Source: Siphonodentalium dalli | Lineage: Eukaryota; Mollusca; Scaphopoda; Gadilida; Siphonodentaliidae | NCBI GenBank assembly: GCA_032622095.1 | Contig: CP136063.1 | Coordinates: 87,829,980-87,893,979, forward strand | Direction: 5' to 3' | DNA length: 64,000 bases | In this document: in pieces, positions 14,801 through 26,658 of the stretch | How positions within the stretch are numbered: the first letter of the stretch is position 1 | Layout of the letters: each line of letters begins with the position of its first letter | Notes under the pieces: model-generated | Database searches by the model: none | Seen by the model: the letters and a program-made list of their open reading frames with translations, nothing else | What the model was told of the DNA's origin: nothing | Made by a program: the position numbers and the translations under genes

Positions 14801-17800
14801 GTGCGATAACTCGAACAATTTCTATCCGACCGGAACCAAATTTTGTATATGGGTTTCTCAGCCCAAAATACAGATCAAGTTCGAATATTGGTTTGATCCG
14901 AGTTTTTTATACGGAGTTATGGCCCTTTTTCGACTTTGAATTCATGCATGCTGTCATAACTCAAACAATTTTTATCTGATCGGAACCAAATTTGGTATGC
15001 GAGTTTGTCAGCCCAAAATAGAGATCGAATTTGAAAATGGGTTTAATCTGATATTTTTTATTTGAGTTATGGCCCTTTGACATATAATTCATGCATGCTT
15101 CTATTGATCAACCATTTTTCAACTGATATGAACCAAATTTTGTTTGTGAGTTTATCAACTAAAAATACAGATCGAGTTCGATTATGGGTTAGATCTGATA
15201 TGTTATACCAGAGTTATGGCCCTTTTTCAACTAAGAATTGAACAGATTTGAGTTTTTTATAACCCAGGTAGATTACAATTAACTACCAGTAATACCAGCT
15301 TAACTGCAATAGATGTGTTCTGAGAGACTGCAGAAGCAATGTCTTATTGAAATATATTAGTTATTTTTAGCCACTGTATATACCACATAGCATGATTCAA
15401 TGGACTGTCCCATTCAGTTCTAAAGTTTTAATTGGAATAGTCTATTATTCATTTGTAGGGATGTTCTCATTTTAAATTTCAATTAATCATTCTTCTGTGA
15501 TATCTCCAGGTTTCTCCTCATTCACTTGCATGGATTTCTGTACTGGTAGTTAAATATTAACACAGTCCATTGTTACTTTGTAGGGATGTTTTACAGACAG
15601 TGTTGTTTACAGACACTGTTGTCTTATCTTGGACAAAAATTAATCCTCACATTCCTTTGTTCCATGATATGATGCCATTGAAAATGATTAACCCTCTCCA
15701 CACATCATATGGTTTTGATGCTTTTCATTTTATCATTCTCCTATATTATGTCCAGGTTGATGGTGATCCACTTTTGATTTGCATGGATTTGGGATTAAAA
15801 TTAAACCATTCCATAGACACATATTATGCGATAGACAGATATAATATTATCCCTTTCACTTTGATCCAGTAAGGGTTTCAATAAATCACCAATTGAATAT
15901 TCATCATTAGAGGAAATGTCTTATTTTGAAATTCCCTCAATTGCATTTGGGCTCCAGGGTAATATTAATGGTGCTGGTATTCTTGAGACTACTTATTGTA
16001 TGGGTTTCTAAATCCAATGACATGCTTTTTATAGACTATTTTGTGTTTATCAGTTCATTAGTTTGGGTAAGATTAACCCCATTCTAATCAATTTGATAAC
16101 TCAAATATTTCCATTGATTATGTTTATAATTCTTGGCATAGTTGACGAGAACACACCCCTGACCTGCATAGTGAGGGTCATTTGGTTTATTTGCTTAAAA
16201 ATATTAATATCCTCTACCAATCCTGTTGACACAATGTGATAACTAAATATTTTTCACACGATCACTATATTAAGTGAGAATTGTTGAAACTTTTGCACTC
16301 ATGGAAAGGTTGGTGTAAGGATTTATAAAATTTATAAAAAATAGCTAATCGCTATCGCTAAGGTATGGGTTAAACATCTGCCGATCGTGATCGGCCTCTC
16401 GTATGTTTACCCATACCATAATATGGTAAACATAGTGTCAACGTCCGGATTGACAACTCGTTGTTAGTCTGTCTGTCTCTCCGTCCATCTGTCTAGACAG
16501 ATCGAGTTCGAATACGGGTTTGATCCTTGTTCAATTTAAAAAACAAATTAAAAAAAAACAAATTAAAAAAAATAATAATCATTTTTTTTTTATTTATGTG
16601 ATCACTCAGATCCAAGAGACACTACCCCCACCAGTGACAGCCCTGCCACTACTGCATGGAATATTTAAATGACAACACATGAGTGGGTTATGATCTCAGC
16701 TTTAATGAAATTATAAGCTTGTCCTGCAGATAGCCCATACGCATGGAAAACCAATTAAGCAGAGCCTTCGCTCTGACGAGAAGCCGAAGCAGAGAACGCT
16801 GAAGAAATACTGCTGTACAGCGCAGGCATGAGCATGGCCCGACGAGCTAAGGTACGATTCGGAGCCGGCGCCCAAGAATTGCTATGAGGCGCCCTAAGCA
16901 ATAAGCACACACGGCCACCAGGGAGAAGCCCAACGAGTGCGACGCAGGAATGGCAGTAGAGACCACTGGACAGCCCAACTCCCTATGGCTAAGCACCATG
17001 GTATGGGCGGGCAACACCAAAGTTACCCCTGCAGGACGCACCAAAGCTGGATCAATGGCACTGATGACACAGCACCTGAAAGGGAAAACAAACAGCAGCA
17101 ACGAGATGCAAATACACAGGGCCCTAGGCCCAAAAAAAACAGGCATCACAGAACAATGAATATGGCGTGCCACTCGGGACGCCGAACAAAGCGGGGCATG
17201 GAGCTCCAAGGGGGGAGGGAGGGAGCGCGATGCGTATAATTCAAAAGTGAATTGCTTTCTCAGTTACCGGAAGGAGGCAGCATTCCGGGCGGATGTAAAA
17301 TGCGGACTTTAAGTTCGGCCGATACGGAACGGATCGTACCGAAAAACCGGAATGTCTGCCGGATGACAGGATCAAAGAACCACATAAATCACCCCGAACC
17401 TTATCGGCCCTGGGTGCATTATGTGATCACTCAGATCCAAGAGACACTACCCCCACCAGTGACAGCCCTGCCACTACTGCATGGAATATTTAAATGACAA
17501 CACATGAGTGGGTTATGATCTCAGCTTTAATGAAATTATAAGCTTGTCCTGCAGATAGCCCATACGCATGGAAAACCAATTAAGCAGAGCCTTCGCTCTG
17601 ACGAGAAGCCGAAGCAGAGAACGCTGAAGAAATACTGCTGTACAGCGCAGGCATGGCCCGACGAGCTAAGGTACGATTCGGAGCCGGCGCCCAAGAATTG
17701 CTATGAGGCGCCCTAAGCAATAAGCACACACGGCCACCAGGGAGAAGCCCAACGAGTGCGACGCAGGAATGGCAGTAGAGACCACTGGACAGCCCAACTC

Positions 17801-20800
17801 CCTATGGCTAAGCACAGGCCTGGAATATTACACTCAGGCTACAGATCGAGAGCACTCTCAAATAAGCATAAGATGACTGCGCAGTCATAAACATACTAAG
17901 CTACTATTGATAAGCCACCCATCAAAGTTACCAGACAGGTTATAACGCTATGGCGACACTACCACTACCACTATCTGCAGGACCGCCATAGAGTGCGCAG
18001 CACTCCCCCAAACCAGGAGCTACATGCCCAAATACATCAATGAAACAGTTAAACCACCGGGAAAACCAGAGTGTCAGATGCCAGGAAGGTCTCCAGGGCG
18101 CCCTGGAGACTATTCAGATAGATATCGTTGCCGACGGGGGAGAGATGGATCCCATCTGAACGATACATGCCCTTATCAGAAGCGCAAATGTCTGGGTGCT
18201 TGATGCCACGACCCCCGTGATGCAAGACGAAGCCCAACATGCGTTGGTTAAAGTCCCGGCGCTGGCGAGCACCAATACTCGGGCGATGGGCGTTGTGCCA
18301 ATAGCGGCGCGGGAACACGTGTGACCAAATAAGGGTGCAGTCAGGCAAAGTTTCCTGCACATAAGAAAGTTCCCGCTTAACACTGGCACGCAAGTCACGG
18401 TACCCACCGGCTGTGATGTCGTTAGAACCAAGCTGGATGATGATGTGGGTAGGATGCCGAGACTGCGGACAAGCGGCGAGCTCCCGGTCGAACGTGGCGT
18501 GGAAATCGCCCCAGAGCATCCCACGAGTGCCGATCCATCTAACAGAAGCGCCGCGGCTGGACAGCTGGAGATGTTGGCCAACAGGACGCCGCACAGCACG
18601 CTGGTGAGCCCAGTAGACGTGGGACGAACCCAAGACCCAGATAATGGCTACTGAAACGAGACTAAGCAGATGTTGAGTGGATGTATCGACGACAAACATC
18701 AGACCGCCAACGACCCCGGTGTTGGATGGCATGGTAAGGGGTGCCCAGATCCGCCAGATAGGTAGCACCACCCGAACGAAATGAATGCGGCGTGATATAT
18801 TGTCGAGAGCCGGACGTACGCAAAGCCTGATGGAGCACGGCCCGAAACTGCGCGACTGTGAGTGGGGTCTGAGCCTGGTGAGAAAGGAACAGTCGCGAAT
18901 GGCAAGAAATGTGGTGGCCGCGCGCAGCGGGCAGATATGTGGATCAGTCGGCAGGCACGGAATGCGAATATGAGCGGGAGGACCACATTGGTTCGTTTTA
19001 GAATGCCGGAGCCAAACGTCAATGGCGGAGCCGCACAACGAGACATCGCGAAGAAATATAGCATGTCCAAAGTCGGCCTTGGACACAGCGGCCAGTTCCC
19101 CCACGCGGAACAGTCCAAAAAAGGCCATCGTAAAGGCAGACGTAAACAAAGCGACCTCATGTGGCGACGAGCATATGCGAGGAAGCACGCGGAGCAAGGT
19201 GCGCAGCAAAGGTATTGTCACTGGAGCAGGACGAGATGATGAAGGCGTCAAGCGACGGACCCCGGTCAATAGTTGGCGAATGAGGTAAGTCGAAGTGGGA
19301 TCTCGCATACCCCGGAGTCGATGCTGCCGACCGATGGCAGCCAGGTAGGTGGAAATGGTTGAAGCAGAATGCTGGGAGCGATGAAGCCCCGCGATAAACC
19401 CGACGATAGCGTGTTCCGGGAGCGGCCAGGAAACGGCCAAGCGATGCTGGTGTGCGAAATCGAGATAAGCCCGTATGGCGGTGCGATACGTGCGGTGAGT
19501 TTTTGGCGCCCGGGAGGAAGTCAAAAGCAGCGTTACATGTCGACGCAGGTCCACAGGCACCTGGGAAATGGTGTTGGCGTTCGGGCGGCGGACGGCGCCA
19601 GTCGACGGAAACGTTTCATCTGGAAACGAGAGAGGCTGTCAGCGAGAGCATTATCACGAGACGCGATCCATGAAGCACGCAAGGAGATGTTGTGAGACAG
19701 GAGCAGCAGGACCAGCTGGCGCAACAGGGCCATGAGCGGCTTGCATTTGGAAGTTTGGTCGTTGATGGCGCGGACCACGGTAATGTTATCACAGTGTAAA
19801 TGGAGGCGATGATTCCGGAGGCGACGCCCCCAGACGCTGATGGCCACTAAGACTGGGAACATCTCGAGGACACCCATATTGCGGGTCAGGCCCAAAGCAT
19901 GCCAAGGAAGGGGCCACTTGCCAAAAGCCCAAAGGCCGTTGAAATAAGCGCCAAAGCCGCCGGACTGACCACCACAAGCGTCTGTGTGGAAATTGATGTC
20001 GGTATCATGGAGCCAGGTCGCAGAAGGGAAAAGGTAGATCCCATTGAATGACGTGAAGAACTGTAACCACGTGGCCAAATCGGCATGCATGCCAGAATTA
20101 ATTCGGATTTTGTGATGCGGCTTAGAAAATCCCTGCAGGGCATCAATCAGGCGACGACAAAATGGGCGGCCCGGACGAATCGCCTTGCACGCAAATTGTA
20201 ATGAGCCAATGAGCGACTGTAGTTCACGGACCGAGATTTTACGGCAGCGCAAAGCCATAGAGATTTTGGACTGAATGGCTGTGAGCTTCTCAGCAGGGAG
20301 ACGCACCGCGTTAGCCAACGTATCGAGTTCGAGACCAAGGTAGCAGAGCTTCGAGGTGGGCGAGACCGTTTTTTCATGAGCAATAGGTACGCCAAGATCA
20401 GAGCAAACGCGATGAAACATGTCAAGACTGTCTGAGGCCTGGGACGTGGCTGGCGGACCACAGAACAGGAAGTCATCGCAGTAGTGCAAGATGTGTGGGT
20501 TGCCGGACCGCTGCTTAACAACCCATTCCAAAAATGTCGAGAATTTTTCCAAAGTTGCGCACGACACGCTGCAGCCGAAAGGTAAGCATTTGTCGAAATA
20601 AAACATGTCGTCCAGTTTAAAACCAAGTTGATCGAAATCGCCCGGGTAGATGCGAAGATTACGATAAGCAGCCTCCAAATCCCCGCGCGCGAGCAAAGTC
20701 CCGGCCCCAAGGGACTGGATGGTGGCAACAGCAGCGTCAAAACTGGTATATGTGACAGTAGTGAATTCGCGCGGAATATGATCATTGAGCGACTGGCCTG

Positions 20801-23800
20801 CCGGATAGGAGAGGTGATGGATGAGACGGAATGAGTCAGGTTCATGTTTAGGCACCAGTCCAAGCGGCGACACGCGGAGCGTTGGAATTGGACGAGCACA
20901 GAAAGGACCAGCAATGCGACCAAGGCGAACTTCCTTAAGGATCTTTTCCCGGACGACCTCGGGACGGTCACGAGCAGACTTGAGGTTCGGAGCGTCAGTT
21001 GGCATACGCGGGCCAGTATAATGGAGTGGAAAACCATGAGTAAAACCGAACCGGAGTTCCCGCGCGACTTGGTGGCGAGGGTACCTCCCAAGCCACCAAC
21101 ACAAATAGTCTAGATTAACGGCGGAAGGGGCGAGCTGGTAGACGCTGCTGGCGACCGCCGCGGGCTGAGCGGCGAAAGTCTTGTCCATGGGCAGCGGTTG
21201 CGGCATGAGGCTCTGAGCAGATGTTGCAGATGTGTCGAAAACGACAGTTTGGCCAGGAGCAGCGGCCGGCGTTGAATTCAAAACAGACGGGACTGGGACG
21301 GCCCGGACGCGTGGGAAAATTGTCCGCACGCCCGGAGGCACGAACCGGAGGCGGAGTCGGCTGCGGAGGTTGCCGAACCTGGGGCGTCATGACCAGCAGC
21401 CAAATGTTAGGGTCGATGGTCTCCCAAGGAGTAGCTGTATTACCATCCCACTTCAACCGAAATTGGGTATCGTACACCTGCCAGGCAGATCCCCCACATT
21501 TAGCAGCCGCCCAACGAATGGTGCGCAGGTAACGCAAAAGGGGCTGGGCCGACGATTCAGGGTGAACGTCGAGGTATACCGAAATGAAAGTGAGAAAAGC
21601 ATCGGTCCACGAGTCAACAGACGTTAATGGAGCAGCATGCCCGCTTGGCGCAACACGGATTCGCCCGGAAGCAGAGACAACCAACTGATGGGGGTCAACG
21701 GTATGAATAGAGGCGGCAGGTTCCTGCAGCTGATCCAAATTGATAAAATCGCCCCGGAAAATTTTGTCGCGAATAGATCGGGAAACATGAGAGCCATAGC
21801 CATCTGCCGCCGTATGAATCGGCAAGGGGGCGTCCCAAGGGGAGACCAGCGAGGATGGAAAACTAAATAAGGCATTACCCGGATCAGTTCTGTTTCTTGC
21901 CGGAGCGTTCGGTCGGTGGATCACTGAAGCCACACGGGAATCCGCGCGGCGGCGGAGAGAAGTGGAGCTGTCATCAGAACTGCTGCGACGACGGGTCGAC
22001 AAAGGAGACGCTGATGGTGACCTGGATCCATAGCGCGGAAACTTGGGGCGCGGAGAACCATCCTGTCGGCGACTAGCCTGGTGACGAGACTGACAACTGG
22101 GCTGACGACGAGGCTGACGAACAGGATCGCGGCCACGAGAATGGGAAACCCGGCCACGGGAGGCGCGGCGTCCCCGTCCAGAGCCACGAGCAGGCCTGCT
22201 ACGCGAATGCTGACCACGGCCGCGCACCCGTGAATCAGCCACAGAGGACACACTGGCCGAACCCCGAGAAGAAGGCCCAACACGGTCACTGGAAGCAGGA
22301 CCAGCACGAGACGAGCTGGCAGACGCATCCTGGCGACTGCTACGAGACGAACGGTCGCGGGCCCGACCGCGAGATCCCGTACGAACCATAAGAGAAATAT
22401 GTGATTGCCACCGAACGACAAACACAAACAGGGAAACACGTGCGCTACCCACGAAAATAGGTAACGCCGACGGAACAGGACGCAGACAGAACGCACAAGG
22501 AACAAGATGATAGACGAATAAATGAAGGCTGGCGAAGAAACACGGTGACGGATGGAAACAGATAGGATTTGACGACACACAACCGAGCGCGATGCGTATA
22601 ATTCAAAAGTGAATTGCTTTCTCAGTTACCGGAAGGAGGCAGCATTCCGGGCGGATGTAAAATGCGGACTTTAAGTTCGGCCGATACGGAACGGATCGTA
22701 CCGAAAAACCGGAATGTCTGCCGGATGACAGGATCAAAGAACCACATAAATCACCCCGAACCTTATCGGCCCTGGGTGCATTAAATAATTTTTTTTAATT
22801 TTTTTTTTAAGTTATTAAAATTTGAAAAACCAACACCATTATAACTCCGCCAATGGTACTCCCGAGTCAGCATACCAAATTTGGACTAGAATCTCTTGAC
22901 CAAGTATTCCATGTCCAGGTCACCTTTTCGCATTTAACCCAAGGCTGTGATGGTGCAGCATTACAGATCCTGTTCCAGTGCATTCTCTTATATAAATGTG
23001 AGTGACCCATAAATTCCAATAATTTGTGTTATGTACATTGTCTATGATAGTACATAACAGTATACTCTATAATTCAACATCAAAACTCTCATTTATGATT
23101 CCGATCAGAGTAATTTACTATCGCCAAGGGATGGGTTAACATCTGCTGATCGTGATCGGCCTCTCGTCACTGCAATCTAGATGACAAAACGCATTGGCAA
23201 CTCAACAAAAACAACATGTCCACAGTTTATTACACTGGATAAGTTGATAATACAATGTTTTGGAGCTTCCTCTTTCAAATGGTTTATAATATGGCATATA
23301 TTTTATGTAAAAGTATCTGGGGGTTCGAAAATTAAGTGGGCCTTTAACCATTCACTCCTGTGAAGTGCTTGGTATAGATGAGTATTGATTTTATATTTCA
23401 GAAATTGTCACAAAATACAAACATGGAGGGAGTAATCCTTTGCAGCAAAGTTTTGAAGACCAAAGTATCTACATGGAAAGAATGTATAGCTCTCGGACGG
23501 AGCAAGTTTGAGAAGTACTTTAATCACAAGGTACCTGTTCTGTACAGTAATGCCCTAAATAATCGACTCCTTAACCACATCAGAATTATGGGTAATTTTT
23601 CAGGATTTAGTCGGAAATATGGCTTGTTGCCATTCATCAGAAAGCTCTCAGTGAGAGATTTCTGGAAATATGGCAACAAGCCATATTTCCGACTAAATCC
23701 TGAAAAATTACCCATAATTCTGCTGTGGTTAAGGAGTCGATTATTTAGGGCATTACTGTAACTGGTTACTATAACGAAAATATTTCTCCTGAAGTCAAAT

Positions 23801-26606
23801 TGTCAGGGAAATACATAAATGTACAAAACATGTTGATAAAATATGTTGATAGTTTTTTTATATTTTCGTCAACTTTTTATGTCAAAAATATAAATCATAT
23901 CCCCACTCCCAGAAGACCGAACGTGTTATCCTACTATCAGCACTGCGTCATGACGTCAATTTTTGCGTCATTTGTTATCCGTGCGCATTATTTTAACAGA
24001 AATGGCTGCTGATGTTATACCTTTAACCCTTTCAGTGCCAAGTCCGATTTTTGTATCAACCCATATTTCCTTGATCATTTTTCAAATTTATTGATTATAA
24101 TAATGTGATACATTGATGGAAAGAGCTCTAAAAATCGGACTAGGCACTGAAAGGGTTAAGAACGTATTAGGTCTAGCCATGTGTTTCATAATGGTCTGGG
24201 TCGTAACAAACTGGTATAGAAAATATAATAAAACCAACATTCAACTATCCTGATTAGCATACGGGTTTTCTCCTCGTGAGATGCGAGGAATATTTTCACT
24301 CAGCTAGCGCCTCATAAAAATAATCCTCCGCATATCACTCAAGGAGAAAATCCGTACGCTACTCAGAAAAGTTAACTATTGTCTACACATTATGAAAGTA
24401 AGTTACTAGTAGTTACTGATTAAAGATTATAAATGTTATGAGTTTGGTGAGATAATATTCATCATTGTAATTCAAGTTGAATATTTGTCGCTGAAACAGG
24501 CATTCTGATTGGACGAGAGCTGCTTACTTTAGTTTTTTATTCATTGGCCGCTTATCAGATGATAAATTTTTAATGGTGTCATTGACAACACGCATAAAAT
24601 ATGTCATCGCGCTGCCCGAAGTTTCTTAGTCAACCAGAACGTTGTTTTCCTATATATTTATCAACAATGTTGCATTTAACTTTCCTCTCTGTTGACATCA
24701 ATAAACAATTGTCATCAGTAAACAATTGTACCACAAATAAAAACCCTTCCTTAAAATTTAAGGAAGGGTTTTTATCTATTAATAATAATATTTTTATATA
24801 GCGATTAACCAATTACTTGCTCTAACATGCCAGTCATTTGTACAAGCCAACCAACGAACCAACTGCAGCCATTGCAGGCACTGCTCTAGTTTGATCAGAA
24901 CATGCTCTGATACTCATCAGTATGACAGCTGACAGGTACTCGTTTAATGCATGAGTGATGCGAAACTCACACAGTACGAGCGACCTTGCTTAAGGGTCAC
25001 AACTGCTGTGTGAAGACTCAATGACCGGTGACATGCTGCAAACCCATATCGATGTGTTTACAGCAATACAAGTCCGACATACTAACCACTGAACCACCAC
25101 TCACTGATGAATAGTCCCCTTAGGAAATGTTCAAATAATAAGTTCAACTGTGGGACAAATGTTTACTGATATCGGCAGAGAGGGTCTATATACAGAACAG
25201 TCTTTTTCTTCTTCTGTTAAGGTGCATTTACCGCAATTTTGCGTATTATCGGAAGTGCACATATTTACAAATTTATTATCTTTTACAGGCTCAACAGCTG
25301 ATGCATATGTTTCCAGTGGACACTCTAGTAGATGATGGAAGTAAGTGTTCAAATAATGATGGAAGACGGATGTTAAATTAACCTTTTATTTACAAAATGG
25401 ATTTTTCAATTCTTTTATAAAAGTGATAAAAGATATAAACAGTTATAAAAGTATATAATATAATGTTCTATTATTCACTCGAAGGGGTGTTCAGGAAATA
25501 TGACAGATGAATGAAATAAATAGACAGAACACAATGCGCATCTTAATCGAGACTCTTTTATCGAATGAGTTGCAGATGTCGCAAGGATATATAGAAATAT
25601 AACTTTGCGCCGTCCCCAACAAGTTCGATAAAAGATTCGATATTATGATGCAAGTTGTATTCTGTATTTATTCTACACCGTTCAGTCAGATAAGTTCAAT
25701 CCATGAATGATACCTTCATTGTTACTATAGCTACCTTTATTGTGATTTATGTCTGACAAATAACCAGTAATTATGGGGGGGATCACCGGAAGCAGATGGT
25801 CAACGTAATGTACGTCATCTTTCTTGGCGACAATATCAACAAGAATAGTTCCGGTTTGTATTCCACTAGAGGTATACACTAATATGTATTCAATGCTGGA
25901 ATTCCGTTGAATACATGTGACTCACGTCAATGGGTGTGGAATAATAATAGAAGTTCAGAAGAATTCATATTCATTGGTGGGAAATGTTCAGATAATAAGT
26001 TCAACAAGTTCAACAAACAGCAGATTGTTGAACTTATTATTTGAACATTTCCTAAGGGAACTATTCGTCAATGAGTATTTAGTAGAGAAATGGTTAATCA
26101 GCTGTTTGTGAATTACATTAATGCCCTAAATAATAAACAAATAATATAATAAATAAATAATGACTACTTAACCACAGCAGAATTATGGGTAATTATGGGC
26201 AATTTTTCAGGATTTAGTCGGAAATATGGCTTGTTGCCATTCATCAGAAAGGTCTCAGTTCATAAATATGAGTTGTGTAGGTTAAAAATGACAGATTTCT
26301 TGCACAAATTGTAGTAAAATCCTAGGGAATGTGACTATTGAACTCATTTGTTTATTTTTGCAAGTCTATATTTTGGTATGCAAAATCACTCTTGAAAACG
26401 CAAATGTCATCAACCATACGCCACTCTCACCGGACCAACACGTTATTCAACCAGACGCCACCCGCATCCTGACCAACACGTTATTCAACCAGACGCCACC
26501 CTCATCCTGATCAACACGTTATTCAACCAGACGCCACCCTCATCCTGATCAACACGTTATTCAACCAGACGCCACCCTCATCCGGACCAACACGTTATTC
26601 AACCAG

Positions 26607-26658
<52 letters not shown>

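Larger units (their letters stand above)
16597..22783 (-). mobile_element. Ngaro-like tyrosine-recombinase retrotransposon (DIRS order)
   Basis: A 6.2 kb element on the minus strand with split direct repeats: A1 (22585-22783), gag, RT-RNase H, tyrosine recombinase, SGNH hydrolase, B1 (17422-17815), A2 (17223-17421), a 226-bp unique segment, B2 (16597-16996). The A2-B1 junction joins the two outer ends (GGGTGCATTA next to TGTGATCAC), as expected if that junction templates a circular intermediate. It has no LTRs, integrase or obvious target duplication, all standard for the order. The hydrolase points to Ngaro rather than DIRS1. A frameshift breaks the recombinase, so this copy is probably not autonomous. 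It sits inside another repeat (16404-23167) in the UBA6 intron and is far more GC-rich than its surroundings. Confidence 0.9.
16404..23167 (+). mobile_element. Hairpin-ended GTCC element X2, carrying the Ngaro insertion
   Basis: Starts TGTTTACCCATACC with a hairpin (ACCATAATATGGT), then GTCTGTCTG-type repeats, and ends with stem-loop GCTGATCGTGATCGGC followed by CTCTCGT. Without the Ngaro element it is about 577 bp. It lies head-to-tail against copy X1. The architecture resembles Helentron-like rolling-circle elements, which is inference. Confidence 0.65.
14401..23343 (+). mobile_element. TTAA-AGGCCCACTT element split by nested insertions
   Basis: The left part (14401-14686) and right part (23168-23343) are complementary halves of one copy of the AGGCCCACTT family. 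Everything between them (X1, X2 and Ngaro) is inserted. TTAA flanks both outer ends. Confidence 0.8.
24160..25288 (+). other. Intron between UBA6 exons 5 and 6, mostly unrecognised
   Basis: Apart from the palindromes at 24256 and 24739, and a fragment AATGTTCAAATAATAAGTTC at 25127-25147, no feature seen. Confidence 0.4.

Noticed and set aside
16847-17239. Open frames of 100-120 residues on both strands in the Ngaro terminal repeats
   Set aside because: They cross the B2, unique and A2 junctions, resemble no protein, and arise because the region is GC-rich.
18413-22580. Long + strand frames and alternative minus frames within the Ngaro element
   Set aside because: They shadow the gag, RT and recombinase frames; none carries a recognisable motif except the true recombinase box II frame, which is described.
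26410-26607. Regular 38-bp repeats considered as a CRISPR array
   Set aside because: The units are contiguous with no spacers, and the genome is eukaryotic. It is a minisatellite.
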